Shown here: positions 22,457-33,801 of the stretch, in pieces | Layout of the letters: each line of letters opens with the position of its first letter | Position numbering within the stretch: the stretch's first letter is position 1 | Source of the DNA: Usnea hakonensis | Taxonomy: Eukaryota; Ascomycota; Lecanoromycetes; Lecanorales; Parmeliaceae | Reading direction: 5' to 3' | Assembly: GCA_013423325.1 (NCBI GenBank) | Contig: BLJB01000049.1 | Span: forward strand, 83,374 to 147,373 | Length of the DNA: 64,000 nt | Program-made: the position numbers and the translations under genes | The notes under the pieces: generated by a model | Told to the model about the DNA's origin: nothing | The model's input: the letters and a program-made list of their open reading frames with translations, nothing else | Database searches by the model: none

Positions 22457-24719
22457 TCAAGACTCGACCTTACAAAGTGCAACACAAAATTCGCCAAATT
22501 CTCCCTTGGTTCCTTCGTCAATGGCAGACTCGAGTCGTTTGCCGTATTTGTGCTTAAAGGACACTTTTATTCTCTCCAAATGTCGTGGCTCCCAGTGAAA
22601 TCGCACCAGTCGGCTAACGAGTAGCTCAGTGCGGTCTTTCGATGTCTCTGCCAAGGCTTGATGCAATAGGAGGGCGTCACGGACAGGCTTATTCAGGACG
22701 CCGTTGAGGATATGGGCCAGGGTTTCACCCTAGCAGATATCAGTTTATCCATCATAATGAAAGGCGCGAGGCTTTCTTACCACCAAATTGCGAGATTTCT
22801 GAATCATCTCTCTTGCAAAATTCTTACGATACTGACTTTCAAACACACGCAAGACCTCGGCAAGGTGTTTGTCGCTTCTGACGACAATGATGTTGATCAT
22901 CGCTGTTTCTCCCCCCTCCTTAGTCGTCAAGGCACGGTGGAGTTCCTGCACATCTCTTCGCACAAGCTCGATGGAAAGCTTGTCACTCTCCGACATGCGT
23001 TTCTCTTCTAAAGCGAGTAAAACAGCAAAACGGAACTTGTCCTTCTTCAGCTCGGTCTGCATGCACTTTTCCAGGCTGTTGTTGTACCGCTGGTCGCTAA
23101 ATGCATCTTTGATTTTCATTATTTCACTATTCGTCCGACCCATGAGACTCTCAATTAGAAGTTCTCGCCGTGAGGTGTTGGATTGATACCAAAAGTTTGC
23201 CCAGTGCGCCTCGCTCTCCCATTTTCCGAGAGCCGTTGCATAGGCAACCTTTCCAAGATTGCCAGTGAGCTTCATTTTGATGTGCTTAGCGATGTTAACA
23301 CCCTTGCCTTGCGCTTTCATGTGCTTTTTGTATTCAGTCCTTAACATTAAAACGTGGTCATCCGAGAGGCAAGGAAGGATCTTGATGATGGGTTTAGCCT
23401 CGGGCGTCGAATGCTTTAACACTGCCGCAAGTGCAAGAGCATCAGGCTCAGGGTCGTAAAAAGAGACAGACTTTCTTTGGAGCGTTGACTTCTTGGAGAA
23501 GTGGCCTCCCGAGTCGTCAGAGTCTCCAGATGAGAGTTTTTCCAAGTCAGAGAGGCCTTCATCCATAGTTGATGGCAGTACCAATGGAGACGGCATTGGC
23601 GACATCGATTGGTATGTGCCTCGATAGGATTCGAGGAGCGGACTGCCTGGTGGTAAGCCACCCTGCATATGACCGGAATGCTGGCCTGGTGCTGCAAGAG
23701 ACGATCCTCCAGTAGCTCCTCCTGAGACTGATAGGCGGTGCAGCTTTGGCGGAGATGGTGGAGCATACGAACCACGATAGGGATTGGTCTCGGCATACTG
23801 AGGCTGGGCGCTCATGGAAAGCTTTCTGCCGTTGGAGGTATAAGCACTGAGATCCGCATATTGGTAGTGTGGATACTCTGGTCCACGCGAGGTGATGGAA
23901 CCAGAGTGAATCCTCTGAGCTTCGGGTCGAGATATGATCTGAGGCTGGGCATACCTATAGCAGCATCAGTCACTTAGAAACACTTTAGGCTAAGGGACGC
24001 GGTAGCGTGTACTGTGGGTGAGGGGAATGTCCTCCGTTAAATGCTCCAGGCATCGACAACTGGCGATGCTTTTCCCCACTCTCAACGCTGCTGGTGCTCA
24101 TATGGCGTTTGAATTCTACCGGTCTTTCGTGATGCTCAGGCGATGCGTAGCTGCCATGGCGCTCTCGCTCATACCTTGATGTCGAGGTCTCAATGTATTC
24201 ACCGTTACGACTCGAAGCGACCTTTCTAGGGTGTTTGTGTCTGTTCTTTCTGTCGTCTTCGCTCGAGCTTGAGCTAGAGTCGCTCTCGTTGTAGTGCTTC
24301 TTGGAAGCCTTCTTCCTAGACCTGCTGTCGGATTCGCTATCACTATAGCGCTTCTTTGACTTTTTCTTGCTCTTGTTATCCGAATCACTCTCGCCGTGAT
24401 GTTTCTTTGAGGACCTTCTCTTGGATCTGGGGTCCGAGTCACTGTCATCGCTATCGGAATGCTTCTTGTAGGACTTCTTTTTCAATTTTGGCTCGGATTC
24501 GCTCTCTGAAGAGTTTTCGTAGCGCTTTTTGGAAGACTTTTTCTTCGAATGAGTGTCGGAGTCGCTTTCATCGCTGTAATACTTCTTCGAGGCCTTCTTC
24601 GTCCTAATGACGACAGCTGGTGATGGGGCTCTTAGGTCTCGCGATCTTGATCGTTCATCCTTGCGGCCTGGAGATTTGGAGCGACCTCTGGAACGACCGT
24701 CGTCGACACGGAGAGACAT
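22457..24719 (-). CDS. annexin with long Lys/Ser/Asp repeat N-terminal extension
   Basis: Annexin-fold protein, expected to bind membranes. Exons 24719-24013, 23954-22781, 22729-22457; 717 residues. Residues 1-235 are low complexity: the start MSLRVDDGRSRGRSKSPGR is followed by about five tandem units of SKK-(K/R)-(Y/H) and SDSDS-type acidic Ser clusters. A Pro/Ser/Tyr-rich linker follows, and the C-terminal 320 residues hold four annexin repeats, with MGRTNSEIMKIKDAF the clearest endonexin-like block. I do not see the canonical GxGT...D/E calcium sites intact in every repeat, so calcium dependence may be weak. It resembles the long fungal annexins described in Aspergillus. Introns (58 and 51 bp) have GTACAC and GTAAGA donors. 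Confidence 0.9.
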
Positions 24720-25842
24720 GGCTCAAAATGATGACCTCAGTCGTATTCAAAGCCTGTATTTCCCTCCAATGGATGACCGTAGCATGTGCTTCTGTGACTC
24801 GAAGCCATTCTCAGCTCGGCTGAAGCGGGGCAAATTACGCGCCAAGCCCAAGGATCAGGATCAGCCTTTAGCTTCAAGCCGCATCTCGTAACCGTGTACG
24901 AGTACATGGCGTCGAAACAGTGCTGGTTAAATGTTCTTTTATTAGTATTATTTTTGAGCAAACTCAGGACTCCAGGAGAGACCTGCTCATGATAATATTT
25001 TCTGATTCATACGGCGAGCAAATTTCGGTAGGGACGACGAATTATAATAATATGTCCCTACCGATTGTGGACCATCTGTTGGGCGTTGGCAAAAGCCCCG
25101 CTGACCAATCCCAGCAGGCTCTGCCCCGTGGAAGTTTGACGCATCATGCAATTACACGTTCAATTCTTGTCCCAGCCTTCGAACATTCTCTAATCGAGTG
25201 CTCACATGAATTCTAGATAGCCTTCCACCCAGGGTCACAAATCACAATACTACTATGTCTTGATCATCAGGGTCGGAACGTCCCCGCCGCGAGGGCACCT
25301 TCGGCGAATCGGCAGCAGGCTTAAAAATCACTGTTATCCGCGCCAACGAGGGAGCGGGCTCGGATCCATCCTCGATTCGTCAAGGGTAGCAACGGGCTTG
25401 GGCATGGGATATGCTTTGCCAAGGTAGAGCAGTACGGATGACCATCCCGGTTGCATCTAAAAGGGGAATGCGTAAGACATTTAGGCCGATCCTGGATCAG
25501 TGGGCACCAATACTTCGAATATACGCAGCCCACGTTTCCTTGCTCCTCCAAATATTTCCCATCCTGACCGAACAGCACCGCAAGACATACAATTTTCACT
25601 TGCCCAATATTGATCTTGTGTCCGTCAAGGCACACTGCTGACCTCGGTTGTTGCAGTTCAAAAATTACTTGTTTGCGCCAATGAGCTTTGTCTGTTTAAC
25701 AGCGTGTTCTTAGAAGAAGGCTAGCGCTCCGAGTTCAAGATGGAGATGGGATGGTATAAAGAAAGGCTGCTGCATCACATGCAAGCCACCATTTTTCTTA
25801 AGCATTCCAGTATACTATTGTACCTAAAAACCTCCTTTGGCC
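24720..25842. other. divergent intergenic region, annexin / Vps62-domain gene
   Basis: About 1.1 kb holding two promoters. A perfect inverted repeat (11-bp stem, 18-nt AT-rich loop) lies at 25025-25064. Short frames such as 25411-25641 have no family character. I see no RNA gene. Confidence 0.4.
25025..25064. repeat. perfect hairpin, 11-bp stem
   Basis: TCGGTAGGGAC and GTCCCTACCGA are exact reverse complements separated by GACGAATTATAATAATAT. It lies in an intergenic spacer, far from either start codon. It could be a small transposon footprint or a protein-binding palindrome; the sequence alone does not decide. Confidence 0.7.
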
Positions 25843-27049
25843 ATGTCTCCTTTCAATTTCCTTAGAAGCTTTCCAATGGCTTTTCTACTACAAACCATTT
25901 TGGCTTATCCGCCTCCAGCGCACGTCTTCGATCGTCAAACCACTGCAGTCCCAGACTACGTTTCAAAATATGGTATGCAATCGATGTCTTCTACACTTTC
26001 ATACTTTTGATATTTATCCTTTATAGCGCCTGTCGTGTGGCTCTACCCTGGAGAAAATTACTTTCCATCCGATATTGGAACTCAACTGGTCCACACGAAG
26101 CCAGAGATCAATTTCACTGTCATCGCAGGCTATGAGAATCCATTGACGCTCAACAATCTCAACTCCTTAAACACTTATGGTACTGGTGGAACAGACGTCT
26201 ACCTCACGTCTCTCGATGATATTACCACGAATCCTACCTGGCTAAATGGCGTTAAGCCTGATAGCACAGGGAAGACAGATGGAGCTACCAGCGTTGCTGT
26301 CATCGTCAATGATCATGGTGGTGGTCTTGTCGATGCCTTTTACATGTATTTTTATGCATTTAATTGGGGCGGCGTGAGTGATTCAAGAGTCTTTATAGAA
26401 GATTTCATTCTGACCTAAACAGGTTCTGTTGGACATCCAAGAGGTTGATCTTCATGTCGGAGTATATTCACCCTACTTGAATTTTTTAGACCGTCATGTT
26501 GACGACCGAGTGTAGGATTGGGAACACAACATGGTCCGTTTTCAAGACGGAACACCCACCCAGGTATGGTTCAGTCAACATGGTTTCGGAGAAGCTTTCA
26601 CCTACGACTGCCTGGAGAAGCAAGGAGTACGGCCAGTCGCATATTCTGGTAACGGCTCGCATGCGAATTACGCCATCAACGGGACGCATGACCACACAAT
26701 TCCAAACGTGAATCTTCCTGGTGCGGGCATCCTCACAGATTACACTGATCAAGGAACGCTTTGGGATCCATTGTTGGGCGCCTACTTTTACAGCTACGAT
26801 GCAAGCACCAAGGCATACACGGCGTATGATTCTTCGTATCCTACAGCCTGGCTTGAGTATCTCGGGACCTGGGGTGACGAGCAGTATCCCAACTCGGATC
26901 CCAGACAGCACGAGATCTTGGGCATTTCCGCAACGGCAGAGTTCACCAGTGGTCCCACAGGTCCGGAAGACAAACAGCTCAATCGTACCGAAGTGTGTCC
27001 GGTGGCTAGCGGTTACGTGTGTGACGTGCGTACGGAGCTTACTTCATGA
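25843..27049 (+). CDS. Vps62/DUF946-domain secretory-pathway protein
   Basis: Belongs to the Vps62/TDA6 family (DUF946 domain) of fungal proteins; yeast members are linked to vacuolar sorting, but the biochemical role is unknown. Exons 25843-25972, 26027-26373, 26423-26461, 26516-27049; 349 residues. The third exon is only 39 nt and is needed to rebuild HVGDWEHNMVRF across a 54-bp intron. A signal peptide is likely: MAFLLQTILAYPPPA begins at the second Met. Family blocks include APVVWLYPGENYFPSDIG, VWFSQHGFGEAF and VAYSGNGSHANYAINGTHDH. N-glycosylation sequons (NFT, NGS, NGT, NRT) fit a secretory route. Cysteines near the C-terminus (CPVASGYVCD) could form a disulfide. Confidence 0.88.
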
Positions 27050-27831
27050 GGATTGGGGGAATGTGGATCTTTGCGGTTGACGGTGAATTATATTGTCTTT
27101 TATTGGGAGAATTTAGTTGAAATGCGATAGAGGTGTGTGAATGTAAAGGATGGAAGGCCCAAGAGGCCGTTAGCGAAGGCCATAGTACAATATGTTTCAT
27201 CGTAGTTACTTTGAAATTAAATTGAATCTTTGCCTGATCATGACCGCAACTACAGGCAAAAATTGATTTTGGAGGGGTGATCTGGGGAAGGATCCTCGCC
27301 CCGGGGGCGGAAAGCCCCTCTCCCTCTAGCGGATAGTTAGCGGCAATTAGGAGGATTTCCGGCAGTGATTGAGCAAGGCCTACCACTACCAGCCTTACCT
27401 AGCTCATTAATTTTCCGTAGTGTAATCCCTGCTCCAATGAACCCCTGATATATACTGCTGTACTCGTAATGTCCATCGCGAATGCCAGTCTCGTCTGAAC
27501 CTCACTTCCTCCTCATTCTTGTCGCTAACTTGGCTGTCGCACGCTCGCCGAAGCTAAGGGCGCTGAACTTCTTGTACGAGCATGAAATATGTACGCCGCC
27601 ATGCGCATTGCTACAATCTATCACATCATAGAGCAACTGCTACTTCTCAGCATTGAAATATGATATGTGTCACCGTGAACCTCATGCATTGAGAAGCTGC
27701 TTGCTGTGCCCTCTTACCGAAACCTGCCCCACCCTGTTGTCTGCCAAGACTCATCGTTTGCCAGAGCTCCATAACACACTGTCGTTGCGCCTTCCTTTGC
27801 CAAACAGTCGCATCAATCAAATTACCCCAAC
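27050..27831. other. intergenic region
   Basis: About 780 bp between two forward genes. There is a GC-rich patch near 27295-27325 (CGCCCCGGGGGCGGAAAGC). No gene or RNA gene is recognised. Confidence 0.4.
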
Positions 27832-29691
27832 ATGCTGCGCTCAACTACCCCTCAGCAACGACGTGTCGTGAGCGATTCTCTTTCGCCACATGAGGATTCT
27901 TATCAGAGTGTCAATGAGTCAGATAATGCCGTCAATGGCTCTCTACGTCGCAGAGGTTCCTTTAGCTTCTTAAGACGAAGCAAATCTCGGGAAAGGTCAT
28001 CGTCTGGGCCCAGCACGCCTGCCCGAAAATTGAGCAAGAAAGACCGGTCCAGGGCACGCCAGAAAGAGATGATGCAGGAGCAAATTCCTTCCCCTCCGCC
28101 TCGGATACCTATTATCCCTCATCCACCAGCCCTACAAGGATTTGGCGGCGAAGACATAAACAGTGTAGCCGTCATGTCGAATCGAGTAGGTGAATCTTTC
28201 AAATACAGGGTAGCGCAGAAGTCATCACATGAGACCCTCGGCTCAGACACGTACCGTGGAATGCCAGTTCCACCAGTCCCACCAATCCCGCCGATCCCAG
28301 GAACAGCTATCAAACCTTACGTGCATGCAATCTCCAGGACTGAGAGCCTAGTACACCGAGGACGCTACAGCTACGCAAGCAGTGCCATAAGCACAATCAA
28401 CAGTCCGAGAAAGATAAGGCGGAGGAAAGATCCTACTCCCTTGAAGTAGGCTGCCCCACCTTTAGCAGTCATGTTCCTGCAGGCCTAGCTAATACATTCC
28501 AGTGTACTAGTAGTCGGCGCGAAAAACTCGGGCAAAACGTCCTTCCTCAACTTCCTCCAGACTTCCCTTGCTCTGCCATCGTCGAAGCGGCGACAAATGT
28601 CTCGGGATGACGATTATTACATCGTACCATCTGCATCCACTGGAATTTTTTCAAACTTTACTCCCCAATACGTCGAGACAGAGATCGAAGGCGAGCGGAT
28701 TGGAGTCACGCTTTGGGATTCAGAAGGGCTCGAGGCAAACGCAGTGGACCTCCAGCTGCAGAAGATGACCTCATTTATCGAGAGCAAATTCGAAGAAACT
28801 TTCAACGAAGAGAGCAAAGTAGCACGGGCTCCAGGGTTTCAAGACACCCACATTCACTGTGTTCTGCTTGTCCTTGACCCTAGCCGTCTGGACGTCAATA
28901 TTGCTGCCGATCAGAGAGCCAATGATATTAACGGTGTCAAGGCTAGTGCCAACTCCTTTGTCCGCGGCCGTCCAGAACACTCGCTTAGGGGCCTGGATGA
29001 GAATCTAGACTTGAACGTTTTACGAGCACTGAAGGGTAAGACTACCGTTATTCCTGTGATTGCCAAAGCCGACACAATCACGTCTGCACATATGGCCCAC
29101 CTCAAACGTGCAGTCTGGGACTCTCTCAAATCTAACGGCCTTGAAACGCTGGAAGGTATCGCTCAAGATGAAGATGATGAGGGATCTGATACCTCATCCG
29201 AAAGCCCAAAGATTACCAACTCCGACGAGCGAGATAGAAATATAATTAAGATTGAAGGGGACAAATTTTCCATGACCTCCGTGCTCTCCTCGTCTTCAGA
29301 CTCTAGCTCTACCTTCTCGGCTTCCGACTTTGACCTCGCCAAGCCCGGGAAACCCTCAAAATTCTCTCCCGTGCGCACTCCGTCTTCTCCAACAGTCCCA
29401 ACGCCTTTATCAGCAGAACCCCCGGCCCTTCCTCTCTCGATTATCTCTCCTGATCCCCATGAAACGAATGTCATTGGCCGCAAGTTCCCCTGGGGTTTGG
29501 CAGATCCCATGAATACCGCACATTGCGATTTTGTGAAGCTTAAGCAGACTCTCTTCACCGACTGGAGAGCGGACCTGAGAGAGGCGAGCCGAGAGCTCTG
29601 GTATGAGGGCTGGAGAACGCGATTGCTCAATAAGAAGGCAAGACGCGATGGAGTAGTGGGTGACATGAGGACTCAAGTGTGGGCCAGATGA
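27832..29691 (+). CDS. divergent septin-type GTPase domain protein
   Basis: P-loop GTPase of the septin/TRAFAC type; septins form filaments at the cortex and septa, but this divergent member may not polymerise. Exons 27832-28445 and 28503-29691 (57-bp intron, phase 2); 600 residues. Residues 1-200 are Ser/Arg/Pro-rich, with basic runs (FSFLRRSKSRERS) and a PPVPPIPPIPG stretch that could bind SH3 domains. The G domain starts immediately after the intron: G1 loop GAKNSGKTSF (about 210-219), G3 as WDSEG instead of the usual DTPG, and G4 AKAD (about 393). A Ser-rich, acidic insert sits between G4 and the end. There is no C-terminal coiled coil, unlike core septins. Confidence 0.85.
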
Positions 29692-30201
29692 TCAACATGA
29701 CGCACGATCCAGAAGTTTCAAGGGAAAAGCAAAAATGGAGTTTCCATGTGCATCTATTACTTTCCATTCTTATACCCAGTATTTCATGTTTTCATTTTTC
29801 GCGCGTTAGCGTATCTAGCAGCATCATGTTGAGCGCACAGGCTGGTTTTTAAGTAGAAGTTAGGGGCTGTACATATCGGCATAGTCTACAACAGCCACGT
29901 TACGACTTCATTACATCCGTCATTCTTCTCACCGACCTGATCCTAGAGGACCGATCACATCGTTCCAAGGGTCTTCAAATAACAGCACATTTTACCCGCT
30001 TTTTGCGAGGCTCGCTTGATATGTCATGGTCCGAGGGGTCTCCGAGGTACCTTAAGGTTTAGGGCTCCTACTAGCGCTGTCAAGGGTTTTGACCCTCTGG
30101 TGCTCTGGAATTTAAAGCAGAAGAGCCTCGAGCGTCCCTCAACTCGATTTCCATCTACCAGCGACAAGCACAATGGAGGTTCGAAAGCCGCTTTACACCC
30201 A
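29692..30201. other. intergenic region, septin-like / GPI2
   Basis: About 510 bp with the recurrent motif GGTACCTTAAGG at 30046-30057. The reading frame of GPI2 stays open upstream of its chosen ATG back to about 30016, but without another ATG. Confidence 0.45.
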
Positions 30202-31724
30202 ATGACATCTACCCAGCCATCTACTGTATCGCCCAATGTCCAGTATGACGCCGAAAAGAAGCCGCCTATTCCACATCGACCTTTCTCGGATCCCAATCGT
30301 TTAGCCCCCGAAGATGCTTTCTACGCGCACTCGCCGCCTGGAAGACAGCTCCCCACCGATCGTTATGGCGCTCTGGACAGTCTTTCTGGTATGGTCGATG
30401 ATTTGAGTATCAGACCAGCAGGCTCTACTCGTCGCAGACGTGGCAAAGACAGAGGGCGCAGCGGAAGTCGCAGAGGGAAAGGTGTGTGGAAGAAGCTCCT
30501 ATGGGTTAAGCAAAAGGATTGTCAGTGATTATCCACCTAAGATCATTCATTGGTGAGAGTCTGACGGGCACTACAGATCCCGACAACTACACCGACCCTC
30601 CTACCTTTCTCTCCCACCTCCAGCGCAACCCTCGATTACGCCCCTATGATTTCTGGCCTCTCGTCGCAGATTCGACTGTCATCGTCCAGCATATCTCTTC
30701 TGTCGCTATCTTTGTCTGCTCCTTCGTTGGCATATACCAGCAACGCGTTTCCCCGGTCTCAGTCGTCAGTTGGAGCAGCGCAGGTACGGTCCTTGGCTGG
30801 GTGCTCTGGGATTTCTGGGTTGGTCGGGAAGCAGCTTCGAAGACCCCCGCAGACCCCCACAACTATGGCGATTCCATCAACAGCTCTGCGCTCAGCGGTA
30901 CTAGCTCTCCAATCAGTACGACAGCTCCCACGCCTTCAAATTACAGCACCAAATCCTCTGCTATTGGCCTGGGATTAACCCTTTCGACGAACAACTTCGC
31001 CCGAAAAGGTCATTCGCACTCACACTCCCAAACTTCAATTTCCTCTGGTCCTTCTCCGACACTCTCACATCACCCTTCGAACCCCCATTTACACGCCCCT
31101 TCCGCTTCGACAAGCCAGAAACCACATACGCACTCCCGCCTTGCAACGGCCAAGTCAGCTATCTTAATCTACATTGCGCTTCTCGGTCTTTCACCGATTC
31201 TGAAATCTTTGACGGAATCTACCACCAAAGACTCTATATGGGCCATGAGCTGCTGGCTCATGTGCATTAACATATTCTTTTTCGACTACAGTGGGGGTGT
31301 GGGGGTCAAATTTCCTGCTTCTCTCAGCACGAACGCGGCACTCATGGCCAGCACAGTACTGGCAAGTAGGCTTCGGAATACGACGCATGTTTTCAGCTTA
31401 ACCTTATTCAGCATCGAAGTATTTGGGCTCTTTCCGGTCTTCAGGAGGTATCTGAGGCATATTAGCTGGCGTGGGCACCTCTTCTTGACCTTGGCGTTGA
31501 TGATAGGCGCAGGAGCGGGTTTGGGGACGGCGCTGAGTGCTAAGCCTCTCTGGCATGGGGGGTGGAAGAGGGCTATTGCTGGAGCGGTGGTATGGTGCGT
31601 CGGCAGTGTGGTAGGAATGGGAGGATGCAGTTGGTGGTTGATCGGGTTGCAGAGATATAAGAATGTGGTCATTGGCCCCTGGGATCCTGCGCGACCTGTA
31701 ATCAGGGGTGGCCAGTGGGAGTGA
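30202..31724 (+). CDS. GPI2: GPI-GlcNAc transferase subunit Gpi2 (PIG-C)
   Basis: ER-membrane subunit of the complex that transfers GlcNAc to phosphatidylinositol, the first step of GPI-anchor synthesis. Exons 30202-30520 and 30577-31724 (56-bp intron, GTCAGT donor); 488 residues. The first 100 residues are polar, ending in a basic stretch and GVWKKLLWVKQKDYPDNY, the family's conserved entry block, which the intron splits. Then come LQRNPRLRPYDFWPLVADST and multiple hydrophobic helices, with LTLFSIEVFGLFPVFRRYLR near the C-terminus and a final WWLIGLQRYKN. A His/Ser-rich cytosolic or luminal loop (HSHSHSQ) interrupts the helices, an insertion seen in fungal Gpi2. The start is the first in-frame ATG after an upstream stop. 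Confidence 0.92.
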
Positions 31725-31821
31725 TGAAAGGGGGGACGGTTCGAGCAAGTTGGTCATCAAAAGTACGGATACACGCTGAGCAGAATCTTTCGTTCTGCTT
31801 TGATGAGCTCTCGTCCAGACT

Positions 31822-31875
31822 CATAGTATCCCCAGATCTATACATGAACATAGTATCCCCAGATCTATACATGAA
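31822..31875. repeat. perfect tandem duplication, 27-bp unit, two copies
   Basis: The unit CATAGTATCCCCAGATCTAT plus ACATGAA occurs twice head to tail without a mismatch, at 31822-31848 and 31849-31875, in the convergent spacer between GPI2 and the NTF2-like gene. Identity suggests a recent duplication. Confidence 0.9.
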
Positions 31876-31950
31876 CTTCCCCCTTTCAGAGGCTGCAGCA
31901 AATCTCTGACGTTCCTAAGAAGTGAAGTACGACCGGGTGAGTAAAATCGC

Positions 31951-32641
31951 TCAGCCTTGGTTCAAAACACCCAAATTATACCCCAACGCCCGAAAATCAT
32001 TCAGCAGATCTGCCGATGTCGTCACATTGTTTACCTTTTTGCTCGGCAAGTCAACAGTCAGCAGATCAGTACCCTTGAACTCGATGTATTTCCCCGCTGG
32101 CACAGTACTGCACAGTCTGGTTAGCGAGTCGTCTTCGACGTGCAAAGGTGCTGAAAAAGGAAACGAGCGCTTGAGGGGGAAGCGGGATACTTGCCTCCCA
32201 TGACCGATATCAGCAGTCGTATATTCATTCTGCTGCCACCTCAACGCAATCCTATCGCACGTGTGGAACGTGAAGACGACGTCGTATGTCACATTTGTCA
32301 CGCCGCTGCCTCCGTATGGGCCTGCGCTGATGGTGTCGTACAATTCGGTGCGGTTGTGGACGTAGGCGGAGGTGGTGCCGTTGTTGGCGCCTTCATCGTA
32401 GATCATGATCTACCCATTGGCATTGTCAGCCAATTGACGAGGTTTACGAGGCGAATGTTTGGCGCACGTTTTCAGTGACGGCTGAATTGAGCGTGTGAAG
32501 GCCGCCGGTTGCGAACGCATTGAGCCAGCGTTGCGCGATGCCTTCGACTTCGTTGTCTTGGATGCAGGTCCATGAGGCGCGGGCTGAGGTCAAGTTTGGA
32601 AGAAAGCAGAAAGCAAGGGCATGTATGTATGAGAGCTTCAT
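31951..32641 (-). CDS. secreted NTF2-like domain protein
   Basis: Small secreted protein with an NTF2-like fold, a group widespread in filamentous fungi with no defined activity. Exons 32641-32468 and 32409-31951 joined in phase 0 across a 58-bp intron (GTGCGC donor, GCTGAC branch, TAG acceptor); 210 residues. A signal peptide (MKLSYIHALAFCFLPNLTSA) precedes WTCIQDNEVEGIAQRWLNAF, the start of the domain. Further on, FTFHTCDRIALRWQQ and FKGTDLLTVD are typical of the family, and NVT and NRT sequons are present. About 30 extra residues between GHG and AGKYIEF may be an unrecognised retained intron, though no frame-preserving GT-AG pair removes them cleanly. Confidence 0.75.
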
Positions 32642-33801
32642 GATTGTGATTCAGGAAAAAAGGGTAACGACTGTGAAGTGCAGCGCAGCGGGTTGCGCGG
32701 TGGGAAGGGTTCGGTCACGAAGGAGAGGTAAGCGGAACCAAACAATTTGCAGAAATAACGAGTGTGAGGTGTTTATATTCTAGATGTTCTTAGAAACAGG
32801 AAGTGTGGTGAACCATGGTTGACAAGTAGTATTACACAGATAAGCGTGGGCTCAATCTTCGAGAACATGATCTCCAATATCAAATACATACATGCCTGCA
32901 AGTCTCAAAGCCAGTCGCAAAAAGCAATCTCTTGTGAAATGAGGAGGACCGCCAGCGGAGTCGAAAACAGATGGACGCGCCACGCATGAGACAGGCGGCA
33001 GCCAAGAGGCGGACAGCGAGAAGCATCACTCGAGCGGCAATATATAAAATCTTTTCTTGAGCTCCACTAGCCCCTGGCGGCGCCCCTTTCCACCCCCACT
33101 TTTTGGATAGCGGAGCAGGCCAGTCTTTACTTTGATGCAAAAAAACGCATTAAATTCTAGTCATGTGTATTTGGCGTCGCCTGCCTTTTACCCCGCCACA
33201 ATAGACCAGCCACGAATGTAAAAACTGTTGAGGAGAAATGGGAGCCCAATTGGGTAGGCTTGCCCTTCTTGTGCACCCTAGCTCCCACGAACTCGCCATC
33301 CAAAATGCTGTGCCGTATACTTGCAGCTTGCAGCTTGCCTTGCAATGTACTACCTTGCCTGATTCACCTGCACTGCAGCATGCAGGATCCCATGCGTACA
33401 CTAAAACAAAATATCTGCCGTACCTTCCCTTAGTACCTACCTTATACTCCTACACCAAGAAGGAGGCCAGTAGCCAGGTTCGACCTATTTCGACATCATA
33501 GCAAAAATCGAGAAAGAAGATACGTGATGCGAGTGTGTATCGTTTCTTTCGCCGATGAACGAAGCATGAGTCAGATGCCTGATTGTTTATCACCTGCGTG
33601 GGTTTGAAGGGTCAGGTCTTTTGAGCGTCTTACGGGTTAAGTAATGGGGTCATGTGTCGGATAGGTAAATATATATCACTTATGGTTTTAGTTGCCAAAT
33701 GGATGGTGTTTGAATGAGGTCCAGATTCATGGACAATTTTGGAATGCATATCGAATGGAGGAGCCCCAAGAATTCTTCAGAGACGTCCCAATACCCACCA
33801 C
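32642..33801. other. intergenic region
   Basis: About 1.16 kb between the start of the NTF2-like gene and the 3' end of the permease. It has short frames only, plus a TGCAGCTTGCAGCTTGCC direct repeat near 33320-33337. No gene is called. Confidence 0.4.

Noticed and set aside
24116..24607. Ser/Arg-rich frames on both strands in the annexin N-terminus
   Set aside because: They are frame-shifted readings of the repetitive SKK/SDSD codons.
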